DNA of 64,000 nt. It comes from Bradyrhizobium sp. AUGA SZCCT0176 (GTDB lineage: Bacteria > Pseudomonadota > Alphaproteobacteria > Rhizobiales > Xanthobacteraceae). The notes under the pieces were generated by a model, which did not search any database, was not told where the DNA came from, and saw nothing but the letters and a program-made list of their open reading frames with translations. Shown piece after piece: positions 24,212 to 32,351 of the stretch (within the stretch, counting starts at the first letter, position 1; each line of letters starts with the position of its first letter). A program made the translations under genes and the position numbers. The stretch covers positions 1-64,000 of the forward strand of contig NZ_JAFCMB010000005.1 of assembly GCF_018130145.1 (NCBI RefSeq). The letters run 5' to 3'.

Positions 24212-25359
24212 CGACCAAACGCCTCGGCCTGATCATGAACGGTGTGACCGGCCGCATGGGGCTCAACCAGCATCTGATCCGCTCCATCGTCGCGATCCGC
24301 GACCAGGGCGGCGTGGTGCTTGGCAATGGTGACCGCATGATGCCGGACCCGATCCTGATCGGCCGTGATGCAGATAAAGTGGAGCGTCTCGCCAAGCGCT
24401 TCAACGTCGAGCGCTGGTCCACCGACCTCGACAAGGCGCTGGCCGACAAGAATGACACCATCTTCTTCGATGCTGCGACCACGCAGGCGCGGCCCACGCT
24501 GCTGACCAAGGCGATCAATGCCGGCAAGCACGTCTATTGCGAAAAGCCGATCGCGACCAATCTCGAGGAGGCCGTTGCGGTGCTGCGCCTCGCTGCTGCA
24601 AAAGGCGTCAAGCACGGCACGGTGCAGGACAAGCTGTTCCTCCCGGGCCTCAAGAAGCTCGCCTTCCTGCGCGACTCCGGCTTCTTCGGCCGCATGCTCT
24701 CGGTGCGCGGCGAGTTCGGCTATTGGGTGTTCGAAGGCGGCTGGCAGGAGGCGCAGCGGCCGTCCTGGAATTACCGCAGCGAGGACGGCGGCGGCATCAT
24801 CCTCGACATGGTCTGCCACTGGCGTTACGTGCTCGACAATCTCTTCGGCGAGGTCGAGAGCGTGAGCTGCACCGGCACCACGGACATTCCCGAACGTTTC
24901 GACGAGAAGAACAAGCAATACAAGGCGACCGCCGACGATTCCGCCTACGCCACCTTCCGCCTCAAGGGCGGGGTGATCGCGCACATCAACATGTCCTGGG
25001 TGACGCGGGTCTATCGCGACGATCTCGTCACCTTCCAGGTCGACGGCACCCATGGCTCGGCGGTCGCGGGGCTGACCGATTGCGTCATTCAGGCGCGGCA
25101 GGCGACGCCACGGCCGGTGTGGAATCCGGACGAGAAGCGCACGCATGATTTCTATGCCGATTGGCAGACGCTCCCCGAGAACGTCGTCTACGACAACGGC
25201 TTCAAGGAGCAGTGGGAAATGTTCATTCGGCACGTTTGCGAGGACGCGCCCTACAAGTATACGCTGCTGGAAGGCGCCAAGGGCGTGCAGCTCGCGGAAT
25301 GCGCCTTGCAGAGCTGGCGCGAACGGCGCTGGATCGACGTCGCTCCGATCAAGGTGTGA
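24208..25359 (+). CDS. Gfo/Idh/MocA-family oxidoreductase
   Basis: 383 residues. N-terminal nucleotide-binding domain beginning GLIMNGVTGRMGLNQHL, with GVTGRMG in place of the commoner GxGxxG. The EKP motif CEKP is at 111-114. The C-terminal domain includes GGGIILDMVCHWRYVLDNLFG, the conserved D..xH segment. Probably an NAD(P)-dependent sugar or cyclitol-type dehydrogenase. The start codon overlaps the upstream stop (ATGA) and has AGGGAG in front. It is quite different from the MocA enzyme at 8870, so a different substrate is likely. Confidence 0.87.
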   Translation: MTTKRLGLIMNGVTGRMGLNQHLIRSIVAIRDQGGVVLGNGDRMMPDPILIGRDADKVERLAKRFNVERWSTDLDKALADKNDTIFFDAATTQARPTLLTKAINAGKHVYCEKPIATNLEEAVAVLRLAAAKGVKHGTVQDKLFLPGLKKLAFLRDSGFFGRMLSVRGEFGYWVFEGGWQEAQRPSWNYRSEDGGGIILDMVCHWRYVLDNLFGEVESVSCTGTTDIPERFDEKNKQYKATADDSAYATFRLKGGVIAHINMSWVTRVYRDDLVTFQVDGTHGSAVAGLTDCVIQARQATPRPVWNPDEKRTHDFYADWQTLPENVVYDNGFKEQWEMFIRHVCEDAPYKYTLLEGAKGVQLAECALQSWRERRWIDVAPIKV

Positions 25360-25368
25360 GGTGAAGCC

Positions 25369-26562
25369 ATGAACAAGCCGGTAATGCCTGTCTCGTCGCT
25401 GTCGCTGAAACTGCCGACCGCGAACCGCAGCATCGAAACCTATCGCCTGGCGGCGTCGCGGATTTTCCCGGCGCGGCTCGAAGGCACAATGAACCGCGTG
25501 GCGTTTTCGGCGGCGCATGTGGTCGCCGATCCCTTTGCCGACAATGATCCGTGGCTGACGGCGGCGATCGATTGGGACAAGACCATCGCGTTCCGCGAAC
25601 ACATCTGGGACCTCGGTCTCGGCGTTGCCGAGTCGATGGACACCGCGCAGCGCGGCATGGGGCTGGACTGGCCGACCTCGCTGGAATTGATCCAGCGCTC
25701 GGTGAGGGCTGCCAGGGCGAGGAGCAATGCGCTGGTGTTCTCCGGCGCCGGCACCGACCACCTCGCGGTCGAGGATGCTGAGAGTATCGACGACGTGATC
25801 CGCGCCTATGAGGAGCAGATCGCGGCGGTCGAGAAAGCCGGCGGGCGCATCATCCTGATGGCCTCGCGCGCGCTGGCGAAGATCGGCCGCAATGCCGACG
25901 ATTACGCCAAGGTGTACAATCGCGTGCTGTCGCAAGTCCGCGAGCCCGTGATCATTCATTGGCTCGGCGACATGTTCGACCCGGCGCTGGCAAATTATTG
26001 GGGCACCTCGAGCCTCGATGAGGCCATGGACATCGCGGTCGGCATCATCAACGCCAACGCCGCCAAGGTTAATGGCGTCAAGGTTTCGCTGCTCGACAAG
26101 CAGCGCGAGATCGACATGCGCCGCCGGCTCGACAAGAATGTAAAAATGTATACCGGCGACGATTTCAACTATGCCGAACTGATCGCCGGCGACGACAAGG
26201 GCTTTTCGCACGCGCTGCTCGGCATCTTCGATGCGATTGCGCCGGCGGCGTCCTACGCATTGTCGCGGCTGGCGGCCGGCGATGAGGCCGGCTTTCACGA
26301 CGTGCTCGGGCCGACGGTGCCGCTGTCGCGGCATATCTTCAAGGCGCCGACCCGGTTCTACAAAACGGGAATCGTGTTCATGGCCTATCTCAACGGCCAC
26401 CAGGACCATTTCACCATGGTGGGTGGGCAGGAGAGCACGCGCTCGACGCTGCATCTGGCCGAACTGTTCAGGTTGGCCGACCAGGCGGGCCTGCTCGCCA
26501 ATCCGGAACTGGCAACACGGCGGATGAAGACCGTGCTCGCGACACGCGGCGTTGAGGCCTGA
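25369..26562 (+). CDS. DUF993 / dihydrodipicolinate-synthase-like protein
   Basis: 397 residues. I recognise the family (DUF993, often labelled dihydrodipicolinate synthase family) from MNRVAFSAAHVVADP, AIDWDKTIAFREHIWDLGLG and the long C-terminal barrel. In aldolases of the DapA fold a Lys forms a Schiff base; here Lys238 in VNGVKVSLLD is the likely equivalent. That predicts a pyruvate-type or other retro-aldol cleavage. No member has a function that I know of. It is tightly packed, overlapping the next gene by TGATG, between the MocA oxidoreductase and a TIM-barrel isomerase, consistent with the cleavage step of a short degradation pathway. Confidence 0.75.
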   Translation: MNKPVMPVSSLSLKLPTANRSIETYRLAASRIFPARLEGTMNRVAFSAAHVVADPFADNDPWLTAAIDWDKTIAFREHIWDLGLGVAESMDTAQRGMGLDWPTSLELIQRSVRAARARSNALVFSGAGTDHLAVEDAESIDDVIRAYEEQIAAVEKAGGRIILMASRALAKIGRNADDYAKVYNRVLSQVREPVIIHWLGDMFDPALANYWGTSSLDEAMDIAVGIINANAAKVNGVKVSLLDKQREIDMRRRLDKNVKMYTGDDFNYAELIAGDDKGFSHALLGIFDAIAPAASYALSRLAAGDEAGFHDVLGPTVPLSRHIFKAPTRFYKTGIVFMAYLNGHQDHFTMVGGQESTRSTLHLAELFRLADQAGLLANPELATRRMKTVLATRGVEA

Positions 26563-27425
26563 TGCGGGATTTTTCGAAAGACCATCGCTGGCTGTCGCTG
26601 AACACGGCAACGGTCCGCAAGCAGGGCGACCTCATCGCGATCATCGAGGCCTGCGCGCGGCATGGCATCCGCGCCATCGATCCGTGGCGCGATCAGGTCG
26701 CCGCCGTCGGCCTCGAGCGTGCCGCGCGGGCGGTGCGCGATGCCGGGCTGGAATTGACCGGCTATTGCCGCGGCGGCATGTTCACGGCGGATGCTGCCCG
26801 TCGCATCGAGGCGCGCGACGACAACCGCCGCGCCGTCGACGAGGCCAAGGCGCTGGGCGCGCCCTGCATCGTGCTGGTCGTCGGCGGACTACCGCAATAT
26901 TCGCGGCCGGGCAGTGCGGTCTCAAAGGATATCCTGGCAGCCCGCAGCCAGGTGCAGGACGGCATCGCCGAGATGTTGGACTATGCGAGAAGCGCAAACA
27001 TGCCGCTGGCGATCGAGCCGCTGCATCCCGCCTATGCTGGCGACCGAGCCTGCGTCAATACGACAAAGCAGGCGCTCGATATTTGCGACGCGCTCGATCC
27101 GAAACGATCAGGCGCGCTCGGCGTCGCGCTCGACGTCTATCACATCTGGTGGGATCCGGAATTGCTGCCGCAGATCGCGCGCGCCGGCAAGGACCGCCTG
27201 TTGGCGTTCCACGTCTGCGACTGGCTGGTGCCGACCAAGGACATCCTCAACGACCGCGGCATGATGGGTGACGGCGTCATCGACATCAAATCGGTGCGTG
27301 CAGCCGTCGAGGCGCAGGGCTTTGAAGGGTATTCCGAGATCGAGATTTTTTCGGAGGAGTGGTGGCGCAAGCCGATGGATGAGGTGCTGCTGACCTGCAT
27401 CGAACGGCACCGGTCGGTGGTTTAG
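26562..27425 (+). CDS. Sugar phosphate isomerase/epimerase-like TIM-barrel protein
   Basis: 287 residues of the xylose-isomerase-like AP endonuclease 2 family. The expected metal ligands are visible: Glu152 (AIEPLHP), Asp191 (ALDVYH), His217 (FHVCDW) and Glu261 (EIEIFS). Relatives include IolE-type dehydratases and keto-sugar 3-epimerases. Last gene of the operon; its start overlaps the DUF993 stop. A repeat element that could serve as terminator starts 7 bases after its stop. Whether it isomerises, epimerises or dehydrates is not clear from sequence. Confidence 0.83.
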   Translation: MRDFSKDHRWLSLNTATVRKQGDLIAIIEACARHGIRAIDPWRDQVAAVGLERAARAVRDAGLELTGYCRGGMFTADAARRIEARDDNRRAVDEAKALGAPCIVLVVGGLPQYSRPGSAVSKDILAARSQVQDGIAEMLDYARSANMPLAIEPLHPAYAGDRACVNTTKQALDICDALDPKRSGALGVALDVYHIWWDPELLPQIARAGKDRLLAFHVCDWLVPTKDILNDRGMMGDGVIDIKSVRAAVEAQGFEGYSEIEIFSEEWWRKPMDEVLLTCIERHRSVV

Positions 27426-27431
27426 GTTTAT

Positions 27432-27555
27432 GTCGTCCCGGCGAAGGCCGGGACCCATAGCCACCGATGTTGATTGTTGAGGAGGGTGGCTGGAATGCCA
27501 GCTGGTCTAACCACGAAAGCCTGTGGTTATGGGTCCCGGCCTTCGCCGGGACGAC
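27432..27555. repeat. Inverted-repeat element, GTCGTCCCGG family
   Basis: Perfect 28-base arms at 27432-27459 and 27528-27555, beginning GTCGTCCCGGCGAAGGCCGG. It fills the convergent gap between the isomerase and the coiled-coil gene and could end both transcripts. Confidence 0.9.
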
Positions 27556-27568
27556 GGCGGAGAGTATC

Positions 27569-28057
27569 TCAAACAAGCCGCTTGCGGATCATGTCCTCGA
27601 TGGCGGCGAGTTCGCGGTTGGCTTTGTGAAGCTGGGCCTCGGCGGCCTGCGCGCGGAACTCGGCTCCGATCGCATGATCCTCGGCGCTTACGATACGCTT
27701 TTCGGCCCGCTGCATGGCTTTCGCCATTTCCTCGAGCCGGGCATTGAAATCATTGATCAGTTCGCGTCGCGCGCGCTCGGAAGCGTCGCGTTGCTTTTCG
27801 GCCAGCCGCAGCCGCTCGGTGGCGCTCTTGCACAACGACTGGGCGCGGGCTTCGGTCTCGCGGGCCTGGTTTTCGATGCCTTCGAACATCTCAGTGGCCT
27901 GCTGCATCAGGCTGAGCGCGGTGGTGCCGGGTCCTTTCGCGGGTTGCCGGGCAAAACTGACGACTTTCTCTTCTTCGTCGGGCAGCGGGGCGGGCGCGGA
28001 GGGGTAGCGGTAATCCCAGATGTCCTCACGAAGCTGCTGATTTGCGCGGTACGCCAT
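27569..28057 (-). CDS. Conserved hypothetical coiled-coil protein
   Basis: 162 residues starting MAYRANQQLREDIWDYRY. The N-terminal 45 residues look unstructured and Pro/Glu-rich. From about 60 to 155 the protein is an almost unbroken charged helix (Arg/Glu/Ala heptad-like: ARETEARAQS, RLRLAEKQRDASERARREL, RAQAAEAQLHKANREL), which predicts a coiled coil. No signal peptide or membrane segment. I do not recognise a function. The preferred start is 28057; an upstream frame to 28102 adds a basic segment that looks non-coding. Bases 28058-28251 hold no gene that I can support. Confidence 0.7.
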   Translation of the reverse strand: MAYRANQQLREDIWDYRYPSAPAPLPDEEEKVVSFARQPAKGPGTTALSLMQQATEMFEGIENQARETEARAQSLCKSATERLRLAEKQRDASERARRELINDFNARLEEMAKAMQRAEKRIVSAEDHAIGAEFRAQAAEAQLHKANRELAAIEDMIRKRLV

Positions 28058-28251
28058 ACGGGAGGCCCTTTTTCGAAACGCCGGTGCGAAAAAGGTACGC
28101 AAACATGGTAAACCGGGGGTTAATTACCGGCCCAGGACAAAGACGGTGGAGGCCGGAATCGCTGATCGGGGCGGCGCAAACCCCGACGCCGGTGCAGGTG
28201 CAGGTGAGGAAGATCGGTCCAACACCGAAGCTTGTCAGACAGCCTTGCTGA

Positions 28252-28389
28252 CTATTTCTTTTTGCCCGAGCCAAAACCCGACTGCAGGCTTCCGACGCCC
28301 TTCTGGCTCGGCGCCGCCGCGATCGTCTTGATCTTTTCCTTCTTGGGCTTCTTCGCCTCGCGATTGTTCTTTTGCTCGCCCTTGGCCAT
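28252..28389 (-). CDS. Small highly basic protein (45 residues)
   Basis: Begins MAKGEQKNNREAKKPKKEK and ends SGFGSGKKK; about a third of the residues are Lys or Arg. The AGGGAGTGA ribosome site is well placed before ATG 28389. Similar short Lys-rich proteins starting MAKGEQ/MAKGQ are, from memory, common in Rhizobiales, which argues for a real gene. Function unknown; nucleic-acid binding would fit the charge but is only a guess. Confidence 0.65.
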   Translation of the reverse strand: MAKGEQKNNREAKKPKKEKIKTIAAAPSQKGVGSLQSGFGSGKKK

Positions 28390-28579
28390 GCCGGTCACTC
28401 CCTGGAGTTGATGCTTCGAAAGCATCGTGCCGGGCGAGGGTAGCAACTTGGCGAAGGATAGATACAGGGCGATCGTCCGAAAGCTGATTTAATTTGGGTC
28501 CATTGGCCTTGCCATGCCCTATGGTCACGCCGCGAATCCCTGGCAGAGCCGGATACAGCCAACAGCAAAGCGAGCCCGC

Positions 28580-28771
28580 ATGAGCGACCGACTGGACAAT
28601 TTGAAGAAGGCGAGGGATCGCATGCTCGAAGACCGCGATGCGCACGCCAAGGTGCTCGCGGCGCCGTTCGACCGCGACAAGGCCGAGCGGGCGCGCGCCA
28701 AATTCCTGGAGATGCAGGTGCTGATCGATGCGATCGACCGCGCGATCGCTGGAGAGCCGGCGACGGCGTAA
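28580..28771 (+). CDS. Small conserved hypothetical protein (63 residues)
   Basis: Starts MSDRLDNLKKARDRMLEDRD. Helical and charged, without Cys or membrane segments; it probably forms two amphipathic helices. A modest AGCGAG ribosome site precedes ATG 28580. It ends 12 bases from the convergent P450 stop. Codon use follows the genomic GC-rich pattern. Function not recognised. Confidence 0.6.
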   Translation: MSDRLDNLKKARDRMLEDRDAHAKVLAAPFDRDKAERARAKFLEMQVLIDAIDRAIAGEPATA

Positions 28772-28783
28772 GCAGGCTGCCGC

Positions 28784-30022
28784 CTACGACGCCCGCGTGC
28801 TTTCGCCGACCTGGCACGGCACGCTCAGAAATCCGCGGAAGCGGACGCGGCCGCCGCGCACCGGCTCGCCGTTCAGCGCATAGTCCGGAAACCGCGCCAG
28901 GAAGCGCGAGATCGCGATCGCGCCCTCTAACCGCGCCAGCGCCATGCCGGCACATTGATGCGCACCGGTGCCGAAGGCGAGATGCCGGTTCGGCGTGCGG
29001 CCGATATCGAGGTTTTCAGGGTCGGCGAACTGCTGCGGATCGCGGTTGGCGGCGCCGATGCACAGCGTCACCGGCGTGCCTGATGGCATTGCGATGCCGC
29101 CGAGTTCGACCGGCTCGACCGTCATGCGGTTGCCGAGCTGGTTTGAGCTTTCGAAGCGCAGCATCTCCTCGACCGCGGTCTTGATCAGGGCGGGGTTTTC
29201 GATCAGCCGCGCCTTCTGGTGCGGGTAATGCGACAGCGCCACCAGCCCGTTGCCGATCAAATTGGTGGTGGTTTCATGGCCGGCATTGAGCAGGAAGATG
29301 CAATTGTGCAGCAGTTCCTTCGAGGTCAGCCGCTCGCCATTGTCCTCACCCTGAATGAGGCGTGTCAGCACGTCGCGTTCGGGGTTGCCGGGTTTTGCGC
29401 GCCGCCGCTCGACCAGGATTTCGAGATAGCCAAGAAAATCCTTCACCGCCTTGTTGCCGCGCGCAAACGCCTCCGGACTGATCACGGGCTCCAGCGCGCC
29501 GAGGATGGCGAGCGACCAGTCGCGCAGCGGCTCGCGCTCCTCCATCGGCACGTCGAGCAGATTGCCGATCACCTGGATCGGGATGGCGGAGGCGAAATCC
29601 TCGATCAGTTCGACGTCGCCCCTGGCGGCGAGGCCGTCGAGCAGGCGGTCGATCAGCCTGATCAAATCGGGCTCCATCTCCGCGATCGCGCGCGGTGACA
29701 GCGCGCCCATGATCAGCCGCCGCACCCTGGTGTGGGCGGGGGGATCGTTGAAGACGAGGCTGGTGGTGTGGTGCTCGTAGAGCAGGCTGTCGCCGTATTT
29801 CGGCGCAAACTCCTTTTTCTTGTCGGACGAGAACACCTTGGTCGCCTTGTAGGCGGCGACCAGATCGTCATAGCGGGTCAGGAAGTAGCAGCCGTTCGGC
29901 AGCCGCTTGACGGGCTCGTTCTCGCGCAGGGCCCGATAGGTCGGATAAGGGTTGGCATAGAATTCCGGCGTCAGTTTCTCCAGGTCGAAATTCGCCGACA
30001 GCTCCCGTGCATCCCAGTTCAT
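28784..30022 (-). CDS. Class I cytochrome P450
   Basis: 412 residues, a soluble bacterial P450. I-helix AGHETTT at 247-253, K-helix ExxR in EEMLRF (286-289), and the haem loop FGTGAHQCAG with Cys357. VFNDPPAHTRVRRLI is the typical C-helix of CYPs fed by a ferredoxin. It monooxygenates an unknown hydrophobic substrate and needs a ferredoxin and ferredoxin reductase. Neither is adjacent, though a suitable reductase lies at 12846-14081. The promoter, with a large operator palindrome over the -10, indicates tight inducible control. The regulator may be the TetR at 30359 or an unlinked MarR-type protein. Confidence 0.93.
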   Translation of the reverse strand: MNWDARELSANFDLEKLTPEFYANPYPTYRALRENEPVKRLPNGCYFLTRYDDLVAAYKATKVFSSDKKKEFAPKYGDSLLYEHHTTSLVFNDPPAHTRVRRLIMGALSPRAIAEMEPDLIRLIDRLLDGLAARGDVELIEDFASAIPIQVIGNLLDVPMEEREPLRDWSLAILGALEPVISPEAFARGNKAVKDFLGYLEILVERRRAKPGNPERDVLTRLIQGEDNGERLTSKELLHNCIFLLNAGHETTTNLIGNGLVALSHYPHQKARLIENPALIKTAVEEMLRFESSNQLGNRMTVEPVELGGIAMPSGTPVTLCIGAANRDPQQFADPENLDIGRTPNRHLAFGTGAHQCAGMALARLEGAIAISRFLARFPDYALNGEPVRGGRVRFRGFLSVPCQVGESTRAS

Positions 30023-30080
30023 GGCGCGTCATGCTCTTTGCGAGACAGAGAAGGTGTGAAGCCCAGCGAGGTCGCGTGCA

Positions 30081-30134
30081 TTAAATTAGTCGCATCTGCA
30101 ACTAATTTAAACTCCGTCCCCGGGTCCGGGTCAA
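30081..30134 (-). promoter_or_regulatory. P450 promoter with a 30-bp near-perfect operator palindrome
   Basis: Minus strand: -35 TTGACC (30134-30129), 17-base spacer, -10 TTTAAA (30111-30106). The palindrome TTAAATTAGTCGCA-TC-TGCAACTAATTTAA (30081-30110) has one mismatch in 14 base pairs and covers the -10 and presumed start point. The inner TGCAACTA/TAGTCGCA form resembles MarR-family sites. The rest of the 336-base gap 30023-30358 contains a GC-rich hairpin near 30240-30265 and the TetR promoter. Confidence 0.72.
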
Positions 30135-30322
30135 CTCAAATTGAAGCGGGTAGGCGGCTTAGGCGCTCTTGTCAGGCGGCCTGCGGTCTACAGTCCTGTC
30201 TGATATGCACCCTGACAGGCAAATGCATTCCGGCGCCGATGCCCCCCGGGAGAGAACACCCGAGGGGCCTTGGATTGCAGCCGATTTAGGTCGAAATGTC
30301 CGGTTTGCGCTGCAATAAATCC

Positions 30323-30352
30323 TTGACTTGGTCAAGGTGAGTGATTACTCAC
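30323..30352 (+). promoter_or_regulatory. Promoter and TetR-type operator of the efflux operon
   Basis: -35 TTGACT (30323-30328), 17-base spacer, -10-like TACTCA (30346-30351). The inverted repeat GTGAGT-gatt-ACTCAC (30337-30352) overlaps the -10, as expected for TetR autorepression. TTGAC-ttg-GTCAA (30323-30335) is a second small palindrome on the -35. Confidence 0.58.
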
Positions 30353-30358
30353 ACGCCC

Positions 30359-31060
30359 ATGTCCAGCCTTCGCATGACGAGTGATTTACGGCGTCAATTG
30401 ATATTGAGCGCCGCCAAGCGGTGCTTCGCCCGCAACGGCTTTGCCGGCACCACGACCAAGAGCGTGGCGGCGGCTGCTGCCATTTCGGAAGGGCTGCTGT
30501 TCAAGCACTTCCCATCCAAGGCGGCGCTCTATGCGGAAATCCTGGCGGAGGAGTGCGAGGCCGATCCGGATCTGGCCCATCTGCTAGGCCAGGCGCCCTC
30601 GACCGCGACGCTGGTTGAACTGATCAAGGGCATGGTCGGGCACTTCATGCAGATCTCCGACGGCCCCGACGAGGAAGAGGCGCAGCGGCTGCGGCTGATG
30701 ACGACGAGCCATCTCGACGACGGTGAATTCGCGCGGCTGCTTTACGCCAAGGTCAGCGATCTGATCGGCACCGTGTTCACGGCATCGCTCGAAAGCGCCG
30801 TGGCGGCCGGCGATGCGTCGAAGATCGGCGATGAACCGCTCAACCTGTTCTGGTTTGCGCACCACACCGTGCTGATGGCCGCGCTGTCGCGGCTTCCGGC
30901 GGTGCCTGTTCTTACTTATGGCAACGCCGCCGATCTCGAACGGCAGCTTTGCCAATTCATCCTTCGCGGCATCGGACTCAACGAAGCCGCAATTGCTACG
31001 CATTTGGACCACGAGCCGTCGCCGAATTCGGGACAATCGGTAACTGCAGAAAGTGCATGA
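30359..31060 (+). CDS. TetR/AcrR-family regulator of the RND efflux operon
   Basis: 233 residues from ATG 30359. The TetR DNA-binding domain is LILSAAKRCFARNGFAGTTTKSVAAAAAISEGLLFKHFPSKAALYAEIL (about 14-62), followed by an all-helical ligand domain. A GTG at 30341 lies inside the operator and is unlikely. There is no clear ribosome site, and the predicted transcription start is close to the ATG, so a leaderless or nearly leaderless message is possible. It is the first gene of an operon with the RND adaptor (2 bases after its stop) and pump. That is the usual AcrR-type local repressor layout, except that here it is cotranscribed rather than divergent. Confidence 0.88.
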   Translation: MSSLRMTSDLRRQLILSAAKRCFARNGFAGTTTKSVAAAAAISEGLLFKHFPSKAALYAEILAEECEADPDLAHLLGQAPSTATLVELIKGMVGHFMQISDGPDEEEAQRLRLMTTSHLDDGEFARLLYAKVSDLIGTVFTASLESAVAAGDASKIGDEPLNLFWFAHHTVLMAALSRLPAVPVLTYGNAADLERQLCQFILRGIGLNEAAIATHLDHEPSPNSGQSVTAESA

Positions 31061-31061
31061 A

Positions 31062-32255
31062 ATGAATATCGTAACCGAAAGCCACCTCAAGGGTCAGCCG
31101 ATCGGCGACAAGGCGCGCAAGCGTCCGGTCCGGATGGTGCGCTGGTTCATCGTCGTCGGGCTGTTGCTGAGCCTGCTGGTCGGCGGCCTGGTCTGGTTCA
31201 ATTATTTCCGCGGCAAGATGATCGCGCAGTTCTTCGCGAACAACAAACCGCCGCCGACCAGCGTCAGCGTTGCCGACGCGAAGTCCGAGGTCATACCGAA
31301 CCTGTTGACCGCGGTCGGCGATCTCGCCGCCGTGCATCAGGTCAATGTCACCTCGGATTTGAACGGCCGTATTACCGAGATCATGTTCACCGCGGGTGCT
31401 GCCGTGAAGGAAGGCACCCCGCTGGTGCAGTTGTTCGATGGTCCCGAGCAGGCCGACCTCGCCAGCTTCAAGGCGCAGGCGACGATGGCGCAGCTCTCGC
31501 TCGAGCGCGCCAAGCAACTGGCAAGCCGCCAATTCGGGCCGCAGGCAACCGTCGACCAGGCGCAATCGGCGTTTGACCAGGCCAATGCCGGCATCGCCAA
31601 GACCCAGGCCATCATCTCGCAAAAGCAGGTGCGGGCCCCGTTCGACGGCGAACTCGGCGTTCGCAGGGTCGAGGTCGGTCAGTATCTGACGGCGGGAACG
31701 CAGATCGTTTCGTTGACCGATCTGTCGCGGCTCTATGCCAACTTCACCGTGACGGAAAAGGACAGCGGCGCGCTCAAGGTCGGACAGATCGTTCGTATCG
31801 CGGTCGACGCCTATCCGGGCCGCAAGTTCGAGGGCAAGATCACGACCATCGAGCCGCAGATCGCTACCGACACGCGCAACATTCGCGTGCAGGCGACGAT
31901 CGACAACCCGGACCGCATCCTCAAGCCGGGCATGTTCGCGACCACCACCGTGGTGCTGCCGGACAAGCCGCCGGTCGTCACCATTCCCGAAACCGCGGTC
32001 GACTACACGCTGTATGGCGACTCCGTCTATCTCCTCACCGAGAAGAAAGAGGATGACGGCAAGACCAGCCTGACGGCGGTGCGCACCTTCGTGCAGACCG
32101 GCAACCGCATCGACGGGCGTGCCGAGATCCTGAAAGGGCTGAAGTCCGGCGATCGTGTCGTTGCGGTCGGACAGCTCAAGCTGCAATCGGGTGCCGCGGT
32201 GACGATTTCGGCCGATCCGGCGCCTGTGATTCCGGCGAAGCCGCCGCGCTATTGA
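31062..32255 (+). CDS. RND efflux periplasmic adaptor (membrane fusion protein, MexE/AcrA-like)
   Basis: 397 residues. One N-terminal membrane anchor at about 27-48, then the adaptor domains: barrel-sandwich halves around VTSDLNGRITEIMFTAGAAVKEGTPLVQLF and KQVRAPFDGELGVRRVEVGQYLTAGTQIV, with a helical hairpin between (about 130-185). Beta-barrel and membrane-proximal domains follow, to PETAVDYTLYGDSVYLL. It links the inner-membrane pump to an outer-membrane channel. No outer-membrane factor gene follows, so a shared TolC/OprM-type channel elsewhere is needed. It lacks the usual lipobox. ATG 31062 is preferred to GTG 31053. Confidence 0.92.
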   Translation: MNIVTESHLKGQPIGDKARKRPVRMVRWFIVVGLLLSLLVGGLVWFNYFRGKMIAQFFANNKPPPTSVSVADAKSEVIPNLLTAVGDLAAVHQVNVTSDLNGRITEIMFTAGAAVKEGTPLVQLFDGPEQADLASFKAQATMAQLSLERAKQLASRQFGPQATVDQAQSAFDQANAGIAKTQAIISQKQVRAPFDGELGVRRVEVGQYLTAGTQIVSLTDLSRLYANFTVTEKDSGALKVGQIVRIAVDAYPGRKFEGKITTIEPQIATDTRNIRVQATIDNPDRILKPGMFATTTVVLPDKPPVVTIPETAVDYTLYGDSVYLLTEKKEDDGKTSLTAVRTFVQTGNRIDGRAEILKGLKSGDRVVAVGQLKLQSGAAVTISADPAPVIPAKPPRY

Positions 32256-32351
32256 ACGTGACGGGGCCGAAGGCCGCGTTTGCAACATCAGGATTCAGGC
32301 ATCGGTCTCGTGAAGGGACCGTGCCCACATGTTTGAACTGGATAACCAGCG

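Noticed and set aside
24046-26610. 854-codon minus-strand open frame opposite the MocA and DUF993 genes
   Set aside because: Antisense shadow; the plus-strand genes have ribosome sites, overlaps and catalytic motifs.
28395-28955. 186-codon minus-strand frame near the small proteins
   Set aside because: Arg/Pro/Ser-rich translation without motifs, overlapping the P450 C-terminus and two better-supported small genes.
30238-30265. GC-rich hairpin near 30240-30265 as a terminator
   Set aside because: No run of T follows on either strand and it lies upstream of both flanking genes, so a terminator role is not supported.
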